Shown here: positions 10,118 to 18,717 of the stretch, one piece after another | Numbering within the stretch: the first letter of the stretch is position 1 | Layout of the letters: each line of letters starts with the position of its first letter | Origin: Verrucomicrobiales bacterium | Lineage (GTDB): Bacteria; Verrucomicrobiota; Verrucomicrobiia; Verrucomicrobiales; DEV007 | NCBI GenBank assembly: GCA_002698785.1 | Contig: PAAG01000049.1 | Location: 186,001-250,000 of the forward strand | Length of the DNA stretch: 64,000 nt | Direction of reading: 5' to 3' | Position numbers and translations under genes: made by a program | Notes under the pieces: model-generated | The model's input: the letters and a program-made list of their open reading frames with translations, nothing else | What the model was told of the DNA's origin: nothing | Database searches by the model: none

Positions 10118-11419
10118 TCAGGAGTATTCGGCAGGAATCCGGTTTCTCACCTTTCTGAAGTAATAGATAAAGAAGGCAGCCAGAAATAAAAGGAACACGC
10201 CTGGCAACCAATAGAGGCTTTCTCGAAACGGTGTATTCGCCTCGCTCTCGGGAACCTCTCCTTTGCCTACCAGGCGCAGGATCCCTCCATAGATCAAACT
10301 TACCGCACCAAATCCGATATTGAGCGCCAGCCCGCGAAAGCTGAGGACGGTCGCGCGATGCTTTGAATCCACCTCGGCATTAAGGTAGTGAGAGGTGAAA
10401 AACGTGAGCAGCCGAAATCCGAAGGCGAAGAACAATCCCATGAGGACACCCCAGATTGGGATTGCGAGGGAGATACCCACCAACCCAAAGAAAATCGAAA
10501 CCGACACGAGGATGTAGTTCGTTTTGATCGATCGCTTTTCGACAAGATACTCGGCGAACTTGGGCACGAGAATTCCCATCCCGGCGAAACACGCTCCGAT
10601 CACCCCGAACCAAGCCGTAGGGATCTCGATGAGGCGGTAGTATTCTGACGTAGAAACAAGAAATATTCGCACAATGCTGTCATGGACCAGCGCCGCGAGG
10701 ATGATGGCGTAAACGAAAGGGTTTTTCAGCACCCAGGCACCTGCGGCGAAGATCTCAGACCACATCGAGCACTCTGTTCCGTGATGAGAGTCCCGCTCAG
10801 GCTCTTTCATGGAGAAGGAAACGAACACGGCAATGATGGCGTTTACCAGCGTGAGGTAGATGGGGATTCTGAGGACATCTTCTTTTGAGAGTTCCCCTTC
10901 GAAACCGAACCAGCCGAAGATCTTGTTGAGTAGATTCGGATCGTATACAGCCGAGCCGATCAACATCGCAATGATCGAAGCAATCGAGGAAAGCGTCATC
11001 AATCGCGAAAGCACCTTGGGCCAGCGTTTCTTCTGTTCGTCGGGTGGGATCGAGTCGTAAGCCAGCGCCTCGTCGGCTCCGCTGGCGGATGCTTCCGCCG
11101 CGCCAGAGATGATGCGATTCACCAACCAGGCCCAAAAGACGATGGTGGTGTTTCCCAATGGTACGAAGGCGAGTACGGCCATCTCCAGCACCATCAGGAG
11201 AGAAGCACCGATGACCATTCTCTTTCGACCGATGAGATCGGCCAAGGCTCCGGATGGGACTTCCAGCAACACGATCGAAACAGCCCACACGGCGTTAAGA
11301 ATTGCGAACTGCGACATCGTCAGTCCGTAATCCAGCTGAATGACAGCAAAGATCGGATAGTAGTACCGGGCGTTAAACAACAGCCGGAATGCGATGAAAA
11401 GCGGGATATTTCTGGCCAT
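10118..11419 (-). CDS. Major facilitator superfamily transporter
   Basis: A 12-helix inner-membrane carrier of 433 residues from the ATG at 11419; a TTG nine bases upstream is an alternative start. The loop between helices 2 and 3 holds the MFS signature (GALADLIGRKR), and helix 1 has RLLFNARYYYPIF. The substrate is not evident; no drug-specific motif was recognised. It lies 21 bases downstream of the esterase gene on the same strand, so the two may be co-transcribed and a product of the esterase could be its cargo, which is only a guess. Confidence 0.85.
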   Translation of the reverse strand: MARNIPLFIAFRLLFNARYYYPIFAVIQLDYGLTMSQFAILNAVWAVSIVLLEVPSGALADLIGRKRMVIGASLLMVLEMAVLAFVPLGNTTIVFWAWLVNRIISGAAEASASGADEALAYDSIPPDEQKKRWPKVLSRLMTLSSIASIIAMLIGSAVYDPNLLNKIFGWFGFEGELSKEDVLRIPIYLTLVNAIIAVFVSFSMKEPERDSHHGTECSMWSEIFAAGAWVLKNPFVYAIILAALVHDSIVRIFLVSTSEYYRLIEIPTAWFGVIGACFAGMGILVPKFAEYLVEKRSIKTNYILVSVSIFFGLVGISLAIPIWGVLMGLFFAFGFRLLTFFTSHYLNAEVDSKHRATVLSFRGLALNIGFGAVSLIYGGILRLVGKGEVPESEANTPFRESLYWLPGVFLLFLAAFFIYYFRKVRNRIPAEYS

Positions 11420-11440
11420 GTCAGGCAAGATGCAGAAGCT

Positions 11441-12358
11441 CTATAAATGCTTCTGCAAAAAGGCATCGACTGCTTCGACGGTCGGATCGAACCATTCTTT
11501 CATTACCCAAAAAGGGTGCGGCCCTTTCGGCATCAGGACAAACTCGTGGGGAATCTGGAGTTCATCCATTTTTTCCCAGAATTCCGTGTAGCGGACCTTG
11601 GGCCGATCATTTTCTCCATCGATAAAAAGCATGGGAGGGGTTCGCTTGCTCACATGAGTGAGGGGAGAAGCGGCCTTGTAGATCTCGTTGTTAACGGAAG
11701 GGACGGCCCCTCCCATGAAATCGAGAATGGCATCGCCTTCTGGTTTTCCGACAGCTTCTTCCACTCGCTGAACGATGTTTTCTTCCAGGAGATTCATGGG
11801 GCCGCACATGACAATTGCCGCCTGCACATCTGATGAAGTGTCTTTGTGCTCTCCTTCACCTTCGAATTCCTCTTTGCCGTTGGTTGCGGCCATGAATCCT
11901 GACAAGTGCCCACCAGCAGATCCTCCGATACAGGCAATTCGGTTCGGGTCGACGTGATAGCGTTTTGCATATTTCCGGATCCAGCGAATCGCTGCCTTTG
12001 CGTCGTGAGCTGCGGCGGGAAAAGGTGCCTCACCTGACAAGCGGTATTCCGGAATGACACACACATAGCCTCGCTGAGCCAAAGCTTGACCGAGGGGAGC
12101 AAATAAACCGGGACGACCATTCTGCCATCCTCCACCAAAATACATCACGATGGCAGGGTGCGGTCCGTCCGCCTCTGGACGGTAAACATCAGCAGTGAGG
12201 CGACGACGCTTTTTTTCATCTACGTATGTGAAGACACTCGATCCTTCCATGATGATTCCCTCTGTCATCATCGGGAGCACTTTGGTGCGGTCCGGTTTGT
12301 CTTCTGATAAAGCCAATGCCGAGCAAAGAGAAAGCAGCAGGAGAATGAAGCGTTTCAT
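11441..12358 (-). CDS. Secreted alpha/beta-hydrolase, carboxylesterase type
   Basis: A 305-residue exported hydrolase starting with the signal peptide MKRFILLLLSLCSALALS. It has the oxyanion-hole strand YFGGGWQNG, the nucleophile elbow GGSAGG (Ser147), an acid region IDGENDRPK and a likely catalytic His in KGPHPFW. This matches the BD-FAE/acetyl-xylan-esterase-like group that removes acyl groups from plant or algal polymers and small esters. The open frame continues about 160 codons upstream, but that part overlaps the divergent EF-hand gene and has no coding character, so the ATG before the signal peptide is chosen. Confidence 0.85.
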   Translation of the reverse strand: MKRFILLLLSLCSALALSEDKPDRTKVLPMMTEGIIMEGSSVFTYVDEKKRRRLTADVYRPEADGPHPAIVMYFGGGWQNGRPGLFAPLGQALAQRGYVCVIPEYRLSGEAPFPAAAHDAKAAIRWIRKYAKRYHVDPNRIACIGGSAGGHLSGFMAATNGKEEFEGEGEHKDTSSDVQAAIVMCGPMNLLEENIVQRVEEAVGKPEGDAILDFMGGAVPSVNNEIYKAASPLTHVSKRTPPMLFIDGENDRPKVRYTEFWEKMDELQIPHEFVLMPKGPHPFWVMKEWFDPTVEAVDAFLQKHL

Positions 12359-12421
12359 GATAGTTTCGGCCATTGAACGACAGTTGAGACCGTGATACAA
12401 CATACGTTTGTTCCTCGCATC

Positions 12422-12922
12422 ATGTCTTTGACCCGAATTGCATTTCTTTTTGTCGCAGCAGGACTCGCCTTTGCTCTTCCGAGCTGTCGAACGCTGGAAA
12501 ACGAAGACAAGGAGCCATCGACCTTCGATCAGCCCAGTTTTGCAAAAGCCGACACGGATGCGAACGGAAAATTGTCTCCTGGTGAGATTGCCCGCTATAA
12601 ACACGAGGAAGCCCTCGCGGAGTTCGATCTGAACAGGGACAACTACATCTCTGAAGAAGAATGGAACGCTACCCAGATGGCCCCTCCCGGTTCGGAAGAC
12701 GAGCATTTTAATCGACTCGACAAGAATGGGGACGGAAAGGTCGCTGAGGATGAAGCAGTCCTTTTCATCACTGAGCACGCCTCCTTCAGGGATTCCTTTA
12801 AGGATCTCGACGCGAATGGCGACAATCATCTTCATTGGGAAGAATATGCCGCCGGCGAACCCGGGTCATTGAACGTCACGCTGTTTTCCCTGCAAAAAGA
12901 GCCGTCTCAAGGGGCTGAATAG
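12422..12922 (+). CDS. EF-hand calcium-binding lipoprotein
   Basis: A 166-residue exported lipoprotein. The N terminus is a lipoprotein signal with cleavage before the Cys of FALPSC. The mature part contains four EF-hand loops, DTDANGKLSPGE, DLNRDNYISEEE, DKNGDGKVAEDE and DANGDNHLHWEE, the first and third having the best calcium-ligand pattern. Such proteins bind calcium at the cell envelope; partners are unknown. The gene is divergent from the esterase with 63 bases between them. An earlier in-frame start at 12392 would precede the signal peptide by ten residues and is less likely. Confidence 0.85.
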   Translation: MSLTRIAFLFVAAGLAFALPSCRTLENEDKEPSTFDQPSFAKADTDANGKLSPGEIARYKHEEALAEFDLNRDNYISEEEWNATQMAPPGSEDEHFNRLDKNGDGKVAEDEAVLFITEHASFRDSFKDLDANGDNHLHWEEYAAGEPGSLNVTLFSLQKEPSQGAE

Positions 12923-12947
12923 TCAAATACCCTTGAATTTTTGTGGA

Positions 12948-12984
12948 TTAATCTCTTAAAAAAGGTTAATCTTATAATTTCTAT
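12948..12984 (+). promoter_or_regulatory. Promoter of the FadL-like gene, with direct repeat
   Basis: A perfect TATAAT at 12973-12978 ends six bases before the ATG at 12985, so transcription should start at or next to the start codon. No good -35 hexamer is found 17 bases upstream. Instead the motif TTAATCT occurs twice, at 12948-12954 and 12966-12972, 18 bases apart and each preceded by GG. This layout suggests a promoter helped or blocked by a regulator binding the two repeats. Confidence 0.5.
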
Positions 12985-14217
12985 ATGAAAAGGGCCGCAC
13001 TCTTTGTACTCATTTCCGCAGCAATTTCGGGCTATTCCGCCGAAGGTTTGCGCACACTTCCCGACACCGCAGAAGCGATGGGAATGATCGGCGGTCGCCT
13101 GGCTGTTCTCGACGATCCATCTGTGACGAGAACGAACCCTGCGACTCTTACTGATATTCACGACACTACGTTTATTTTCACCTACCAACCGTGGCACGGG
13201 AAAACGGATTTCACGAATACTCTGGGTATGGAGGAGTCCATGCTCGTTCCCTGGAAAAACCTCGGCAGTGCCTATCTCGTTCATCCAATTAATGATACGT
13301 TGACTGCGGGTTTGGGCGTGACCGCACCGTTCGGCGTTTCCATCAACTGGGAGCGTGAAGGCCTTTTCAAATATACAGGTGCCTACGACGCGAACCTCCA
13401 GACTTTCGCGTTTACGCCCGCTCTGGGTCTGAAAATCAACGATGATGTGTCGATCGGGTTCGGTCTGGACATCTACCGTTCTCGACTTCAGTTGAACCAG
13501 AAATTCCCCTGGACTCTCGCACTCGGTGGCGTCCCCGCACCTGACGGAAATATGAACTTCGAAGGCGAAGGTTGGGGAGTCGGTGCCTACATGGGTATTA
13601 ACTTCGATCTCGGTGAGAGGCACCATGTAGCCCTGGTAGGCCGACTGCCCGTTTCAGTGGACTACGCTGGTGATTTCGAGATCACCAACATTCCTGCCCC
13701 CGGTATTGCTCTTCCTATGTCTCCCTTCGAATCCGAAATCGAGCATCCCGGCAGCATTGGTGTTGGCTATGCCTATGATGTCTGCGAAAAGCTCACGATC
13801 GGTGTCGATTTTGAGTGGATCCAGAATTCCACTCACGATGATGTGCCGCTCATGATCGGGGCGAACCAGCCTCTGCTTGCAGGTCAGAATGCGGTTCCTC
13901 TCGGATGGGAAGATTCCATCAGCATCGGTATCGGTGCCGAATATGAAGCGACCGAAAACCTGACCCTCCGCTGTGGTTATCTCTATTCCGATAGCCCCAT
14001 GAACACTGTCACCTACAACCCTTCCATCCCAGCGGACGATCGTCACATCCTCAGTGCAGGTGTTGGATATTCTTGGGGACAGAACACAATCGATTTAGCT
14101 TACAGCCTCCTCTTGATGGATTCCTCTAGCATACGCAACAACGTGAATCCCGCCTTCAACGGCAATTACGATTACGACTGGGACATCCTGACGTTCAGTT
14201 TCACCCGCAGATTCTAA
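12985..14217 (+). CDS. OmpP1/FadL-family outer-membrane transporter
   Basis: A 410-residue outer-membrane beta-barrel with a signal peptide ending near SGYSAEG. The early motif DDPSVTRTNPA is the FadL signature (NPA), alternating hydrophobic strands fill the rest, and the last residue is Phe in FSFTRRF, as needed for barrel assembly. FadL proteins carry long-chain fatty acids and other hydrophobic compounds across the outer membrane. The gene is followed by an alpha/beta-hydrolase in the same reading frame 21 bases on, which could act on imported esters. Confidence 0.88.
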   Translation: MKRAALFVLISAAISGYSAEGLRTLPDTAEAMGMIGGRLAVLDDPSVTRTNPATLTDIHDTTFIFTYQPWHGKTDFTNTLGMEESMLVPWKNLGSAYLVHPINDTLTAGLGVTAPFGVSINWEREGLFKYTGAYDANLQTFAFTPALGLKINDDVSIGFGLDIYRSRLQLNQKFPWTLALGGVPAPDGNMNFEGEGWGVGAYMGINFDLGERHHVALVGRLPVSVDYAGDFEITNIPAPGIALPMSPFESEIEHPGSIGVGYAYDVCEKLTIGVDFEWIQNSTHDDVPLMIGANQPLLAGQNAVPLGWEDSISIGIGAEYEATENLTLRCGYLYSDSPMNTVTYNPSIPADDRHILSAGVGYSWGQNTIDLAYSLLLMDSSSIRNNVNPAFNGNYDYDWDILTFSFTRRF

Positions 14218-14238
14218 GTCTGCTTACCCCACGGAGCT

Positions 14239-15057
14239 TTGAGCGCCGTCATTCTCATACACGGCATGTGGAGCCATGCTGAAGTTCTGGCTCCACTCCG
14301 TCAGCGTTTTGAAGAACGCGGGCACGATGTCCACGTTCCGACTTTACCCGGACATGACCCGGAAGATCCTTGGGAACCGGAGCAGATAGGAAATACTTCT
14401 ATTACCGAGTATTTCGAATTTCTCACTGGATACATCCGCTCCCTACAACTGAACTCGCCACCGGTTCTCGTTGGACACTCTATGGGAGGACTGCTGGCCC
14501 AGATGATCGCGAGTGCTCACGAAACGGGGCCAGTCGTGCTATTCAATTCCGCAGGACCGGCTGGAGTCAACCACATCAATCCAACTGCCGCTCGGGCTAC
14601 GCTCAACGTCCTGACCACTCCGTTTTTCTGGAAGAAACCGCACAAGCCCTCCTATTCGAGAGCCTGCTATGGTCTTCTGAACCAGATGGAGCCGCACCTT
14701 TCTGAAGAGGTCTATTCTCAGCTCGTTCCTGAATCCGGGCGAGCCATGTTCGAACTGGTTTTCTGGTTTCTGGACAGAAAAAAAGTGACTCGAATCGATA
14801 CCGATAGAATCAAAGCCCCCATACTCATCTTGCATGGAGAAAGGGATCGCATCACTCCAACGTCCGTAGCACGAGCATTGCAACGCCTTTACCCAGGCGC
14901 AGAAGTTCATTCCTACGCCGACCACGGGCATTGGATCTGCCACGAACCTTTCGCGACCAACACGATCGATCGACTCATCGACTGGATCGAAACGCACGCG
15001 AATTCCCGCTCCACTCGGATCAGCGACGATACTGGTGCTTTGCCGGGGCGAGTGTAA
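14239..15057 (+). CDS. Alpha/beta-hydrolase (lysophospholipase-like), TTG start
   Basis: A cytoplasmic 272-residue hydrolase. The first strand and oxyanion residue are in VILIHGMW, the nucleophile elbow is GHSMGG (Ser81), the acid is in LHGERD, and the His is in YADHGHW. The substrate is unknown. The frame is closed seven codons upstream by the stop of the FadL-like gene, and the only start codon before the first strand is TTG at 14239; the next Met (residue 10) would cut into the fold. It is probably co-transcribed with fadL, suggesting a lipid or ester substrate. Confidence 0.8.
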   Translation: MSAVILIHGMWSHAEVLAPLRQRFEERGHDVHVPTLPGHDPEDPWEPEQIGNTSITEYFEFLTGYIRSLQLNSPPVLVGHSMGGLLAQMIASAHETGPVVLFNSAGPAGVNHINPTAARATLNVLTTPFFWKKPHKPSYSRACYGLLNQMEPHLSEEVYSQLVPESGRAMFELVFWFLDRKKVTRIDTDRIKAPILILHGERDRITPTSVARALQRLYPGAEVHSYADHGHWICHEPFATNTIDRLIDWIETHANSRSTRISDDTGALPGRV

Positions 15058-15066
15058 CGAGAATCT

Positions 15067-15465
15067 TTATTCGCAACTCTTCTCCGCGCGGTTGAGAAGA
15101 ATCTGCAGCGCACCTCCTGAAGCCCAGATTTCGAGAAAAAGGCAAATCAACGAGGCGCCCATCAGGATCAATGCGGCTATGAAGCAGATGAGATCGACCA
15201 TCGCGATGTGGAACATCACCGCGACCATCGAAATCACGCAGAGCAGAAGGCTCAAGGCTCCGAGAAGCTGCATCCACCGAATCAACACCAGCCTCCTGCG
15301 AAGATTGTCGATTTGGGCACGAAGAGTGTCGTCCCTTACCTCCAGCCAGTCACCATGAAGATTCCGGACGAGGGCAGCCAGATGAAGGAAGCGATTGGTG
15401 TACGCTAAGAAAAGCAAGCTCACTGCCGGGAAAAGAAGAGCGGGAGTTGTGATTTCGAGGCTCAT
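15067..15465 (-). CDS. DUF2721 membrane protein
   Basis: A 132-residue protein with three membrane helices (about residues 7-25, 64-86 and 90-112) and a conserved basic helix between the first and second containing RNLHGDW and DNLRRRLVLIRW, as in DUF2721. The role is unknown. It follows the MOSC gene by six bases on the same strand, so they form a two-gene operon ending convergently with the hydrolase. Confidence 0.75.
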   Translation of the reverse strand: MSLEITTPALLFPAVSLLFLAYTNRFLHLAALVRNLHGDWLEVRDDTLRAQIDNLRRRLVLIRWMQLLGALSLLLCVISMVAVMFHIAMVDLICFIAALILMGASLICLFLEIWASGGALQILLNRAEKSCE

Positions 15466-15471
15466 CGGGGT

Positions 15472-15933
15472 TCAGTCGTCTCGGCGAAGGATGCCGTCCG
15501 TCAGGATTTTTGCGCGGAGCCCCCCCTTACCCCTAAGCGCCTCTTCTGCCCCTTCGTGAAACGCCTCATTCATCCAGAAACAGGGTTTCGCTTCCTCGGT
15601 TCCGTAAAATCTCACCCCCTGGATCTCGAATTCTTTGCCGATCCACTCGTTCAGGTCGACGCCTTCGACAATGACGTTTCGCCGGTAGGTATCTGGGCCT
15701 TTGTCGTAGACGCCGAAACGATCGGCCATCGATTCATGGGTCTCCGCCTCGAAAAAGGTGATCTGCCCTTTGAAGTCCGGTTTGTGATCGAAATACCGGT
15801 CCCCTTTCAGCCCACTACCCGCGACGCACTCCACCTCATCGACTTCCACGATTGGGTTCGTGCCGGCAGGTTTGCCGAAATGACCGACGTAATTGTGATC
15901 GGGAGAGAGGTAGAGATGCTTTATTTTTGCCAT
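15472..15933 (-). CDS. MOSC-domain protein
   Basis: A 153-residue single-domain member of the MOSC family (molybdenum cofactor sulfurase C-terminal domain). Supporting motifs are GLKGDRYFD near residue 41, RRNVIVEG, and the C-terminal PCFWMNEAF with the conserved Cys, followed by GLRAKILTDG. MOSC proteins bind the molybdenum cofactor and, in YiiM/YcbX types, help reduce N-hydroxylated compounds; which activity applies here is not decided by sequence. It is divergent from proS with 106 bases between. Confidence 0.85.
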   Translation of the reverse strand: MAKIKHLYLSPDHNYVGHFGKPAGTNPIVEVDEVECVAGSGLKGDRYFDHKPDFKGQITFFEAETHESMADRFGVYDKGPDTYRRNVIVEGVDLNEWIGKEFEIQGVRFYGTEEAKPCFWMNEAFHEGAEEALRGKGGLRAKILTDGILRRDD

Positions 15934-16039
15934 TCAAAAATCCTGAAAAAACCTAGAGCCGAATATCCCCGCTGGCAATTCGGTCTGGTATGGATACGGT
16001 CCGGTCGTCGTTTTCCAACCCTGAACGATTTTTTACCCC

Positions 16040-17563
16040 ATGGCCAAAGGACCCAAAAATGCAATTCAACCCTCTCGTGAAGAGAACTTTCCCGAGTGGT
16101 ATCAACAGGTCGTGCGTGCTGCCGACCTCGCCGAGAACTCCGAAGTACGCGGGTGCATGGTCATCAAGCCGTGGGGCTATGGTTTATGGGAGAATATCCA
16201 GAAGCAACTCGACAAGTGGTTCAAAGACACAGGGCACAAAAACGCCTACTTCCCTTTGCTGATTCCCGTCAGCTATCTGGAAAAGGAAGCCACCCACGTG
16301 GAGGGCTTTGCTACAGAATGCGCTGTGGTGACCCACCACCGCCTTGAGCTGAAAGACGGAAAAATGGTTCCTTCCGGCGAGCTGACCGAGCCATATGTCA
16401 TTCGCCCGACCTCTGAAACTATTATCGGAGCGGCCTTCGCGCGTTGGGTCCAGAGCTATCGCGACCTGCCTCTACTGATCAATCAGTGGGCGAATGTGAT
16501 GCGCTGGGAGATGCGCCCACGCCTTTTCCTTCGGACCGCAGAGTTCCTTTGGCAGGAAGGACATACAGCCCATGAGACAGCAGAAGAAGCCATGGTGGAA
16601 ACGGCTCGCATGCACGAAGTCTACGAGCGATTCCTGACCGACCACCTTGCAGTGCCCGTCATTGCGGGCGAAAAGACGGAGGCAGAACGTTTCCCTGGCG
16701 CCCTGAACACGTTCACCGTGGAGGCCATGGTACAGGATCGAAAGGCGATCCAGGCCGGAACATCACACTTCCTCGGGCAGAATTTCTCGAAAGCTGCCAA
16801 TATCGAATTCGAAGGACGCGACGGCCGCGAGTTTGCGTGGACTACGAGTTGGGGCGTGAGCACACGTCTTATCGGAACGCTCCTGATGGCACACTCCGAC
16901 GACGATGGTCTTGTTTTGCCGCCTCGCGTGGCACCGACTCAGGTGGTTATCGTTCCCGTAACACCCAAGCCAGAGCACGAAGAACCTGTTTTCGAAGCCT
17001 GCGATACACTTGCCAGAGATCTGCGTTCCAAGAGCTTCCACGGCGAATCCATCACCGTTGAAGTCGACAGGCGCGACCTCGGCGGCGGAACAAAGGCATG
17101 GGAGTGGATTAAGAAAGGTGTTCCCGTTCGCATTGAAATCGGACCTCGCGACCTGGAAAAAGGAACGGTTGCAATGACACGACGCGACCGCGGCCCGAAA
17201 GAAAAGGAATTCGTTCCGAATGCTGACGTAGTCACCGGTATCGTGGCGACACTTCAATCCATTCAGGACAATCTGCTGGCCAGAGCTCTCCAATTTCGGG
17301 AAGAGCACACCGTCGAGATCGAATCGATGGACGAATTCCGGAAATTCTTCACACCCGAGAATGCGGATAAGCCAGAGATTCATGGCGGCTTTGCTCTCGT
17401 TCACTGGGCAGGTGGAGTCGAAGACGAAGAAGCTCTTCAAAAAGAACTCAAGGTTACCGTTCGCTGCATTCCGAAAGATGCCGAACTTCGCGGATCTTCC
17501 GGAACCTGTATCTACACTGGCAAACCTGCCGAGGGCCGCGTGATTTTTGCGAAGAGCTACTGA
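16040..17563 (+). CDS. proS: Prolyl-tRNA synthetase, archaeal/eukaryal type
   Basis: Charges tRNA-Pro with proline. The 507-residue length, the absence of the bacterial editing insert between class II motifs 2 and 3, and the C-terminal end RVIFAKSY with a terminal Tyr place it in the ProS type 3 (archaeal/eukaryal-like) group, which also occurs in several bacterial phyla. Class II motifs are visible: RPTSETII, motif 2 around RWEMRPRLFLRTAEFLWQEGHTAH, and motif 3 around GTSWGVSTRLIG-like residues. It stands alone on the plus strand. Confidence 0.95.
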   Translation: MAKGPKNAIQPSREENFPEWYQQVVRAADLAENSEVRGCMVIKPWGYGLWENIQKQLDKWFKDTGHKNAYFPLLIPVSYLEKEATHVEGFATECAVVTHHRLELKDGKMVPSGELTEPYVIRPTSETIIGAAFARWVQSYRDLPLLINQWANVMRWEMRPRLFLRTAEFLWQEGHTAHETAEEAMVETARMHEVYERFLTDHLAVPVIAGEKTEAERFPGALNTFTVEAMVQDRKAIQAGTSHFLGQNFSKAANIEFEGRDGREFAWTTSWGVSTRLIGTLLMAHSDDDGLVLPPRVAPTQVVIVPVTPKPEHEEPVFEACDTLARDLRSKSFHGESITVEVDRRDLGGGTKAWEWIKKGVPVRIEIGPRDLEKGTVAMTRRDRGPKEKEFVPNADVVTGIVATLQSIQDNLLARALQFREEHTVEIESMDEFRKFFTPENADKPEIHGGFALVHWAGGVEDEEALQKELKVTVRCIPKDAELRGSSGTCIYTGKPAEGRVIFAKSY

Positions 17564-17622
17564 TCGGGAAATTATTCCTTAGAAATCTCTCGAAATGTTC
17601 AGGAGAACAATTACCCTGAGCC

Positions 17623-18717
17623 ATGTCTCAGACTGTTCACGTATCCCCGAGCCCCAACCATTCAGAACAGCTGCAACTCACAAACGGAGTTCCTGGGCAA
17701 GTTTCTGCATTCCCGAGGTTTCGATATATGGGAAGCAAATACAGACTGCTTGAGTGGATCCACTCGACCCTTGAATCTCTACAATTTTCATCAGCGGTCG
17801 ATGCTTTCTGTGGCTCTGGCGCGGTTTCGTATCTTCTGAAGTCGATGGGTGCCTCTGTGATAGCCAACGATTCCCTGAGCTTTCCGAGTGTCCTGGCGAC
17901 CGCCCTCATTGAGAACGACAATCAGAAAATCGACGCTGATGAACTCGATCTTCTTCTTTCCAGCAAGGCTAGAAAGTCATCAGAAAAATTTATTCAAAAG
18001 ACTTTCTCGGGGATCTTCTACACGCCGGAGGATTTGGAATTCTTGGATAATGTCTGGTCCGGCATTCGAGCATTTGACTGCAAATTCAGATCTTCCCTCG
18101 CCATTTCCGCGTTATTGAGATCCGCTGTAAAACGCCAACCAAGAGGGCAGTTTACCGTAGCTGGTGACCCAGAAAGATACAAAGACGGAAGAAGAGACCT
18201 GCAGCTTTCTTTGAAGGAACATTTTATCGAACAGATTCAGATTTATAATTCGGCAGTTTTTACCAATCAATACAGCAACAAGGCAATCTCTGGGGACGCA
18301 ACTGAAGTTCCCAAAGGAGCGGATTTAGTTTACTTGGACCCACCCTATGTTCCGAGGTCGGACGACAACTGTTACGTCAAGCGTTATCACTTTCTTGAAG
18401 GCCTCTCCTGCTACTGGGAGGGAAAGGAAATACTCGCAGACTCCAAGGTGAAAAAAATCGCCAAGCCGTTCACGCCTTTCTCCTATCGCAGGACTGCGGA
18501 CGAAGCGTTCGCCAATCTCTTTCGCCATTTCTCAGACTCTACACTTGTTCTCTCCTATTCCTCCAACGCATACCCGGACCTCAAGACTCTTGTTTCGGGT
18601 ATGAAAAAATATAAGAAGTCTGTTGATGTAGTCACTCGCGAACATCGCTACCATTTCGGGACTCATAAAAACGCGAATCGAAATGAAGTAACGGAATACC
18701 TAATCATTGGTCACTGA
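17623..18717 (+). CDS. Type II DNA adenine methyltransferase (D12 class)
   Basis: Methylates N6 of adenine in a short target to protect host DNA. The 364-residue protein has an AdoMet-binding motif DAFCGSGAVS at residues 60-69 preceded by FRYMGSKYRLLEWI, and the catalytic DPPY at 239-242, in the order typical of D12-class (alpha-type) enzymes. The N-terminal 30 residues look like an extension. Its stop overlaps the start of the nuclease gene by one base (TGATG), the usual arrangement of a restriction-modification pair. Codon use is more A/T-rich than in proS next door, hinting at transfer. Confidence 0.88.
   Translation: MSQTVHVSPSPNHSEQLQLTNGVPGQVSAFPRFRYMGSKYRLLEWIHSTLESLQFSSAVDAFCGSGAVSYLLKSMGASVIANDSLSFPSVLATALIENDNQKIDADELDLLLSSKARKSSEKFIQKTFSGIFYTPEDLEFLDNVWSGIRAFDCKFRSSLAISALLRSAVKRQPRGQFTVAGDPERYKDGRRDLQLSLKEHFIEQIQIYNSAVFTNQYSNKAISGDATEVPKGADLVYLDPPYVPRSDDNCYVKRYHFLEGLSCYWEGKEILADSKVKKIAKPFTPFSYRRTADEAFANLFRHFSDSTLVLSYSSNAYPDLKTLVSGMKKYKKSVDVVTREHRYHFGTHKNANRNEVTEYLIIGH

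Noticed and set aside
12359-12835. Upstream extension of the esterase frame by about 160 codons
   Set aside because: It overlaps the divergent EF-hand gene, which has better coding evidence, and the signal peptide marks the true esterase start at 12358.
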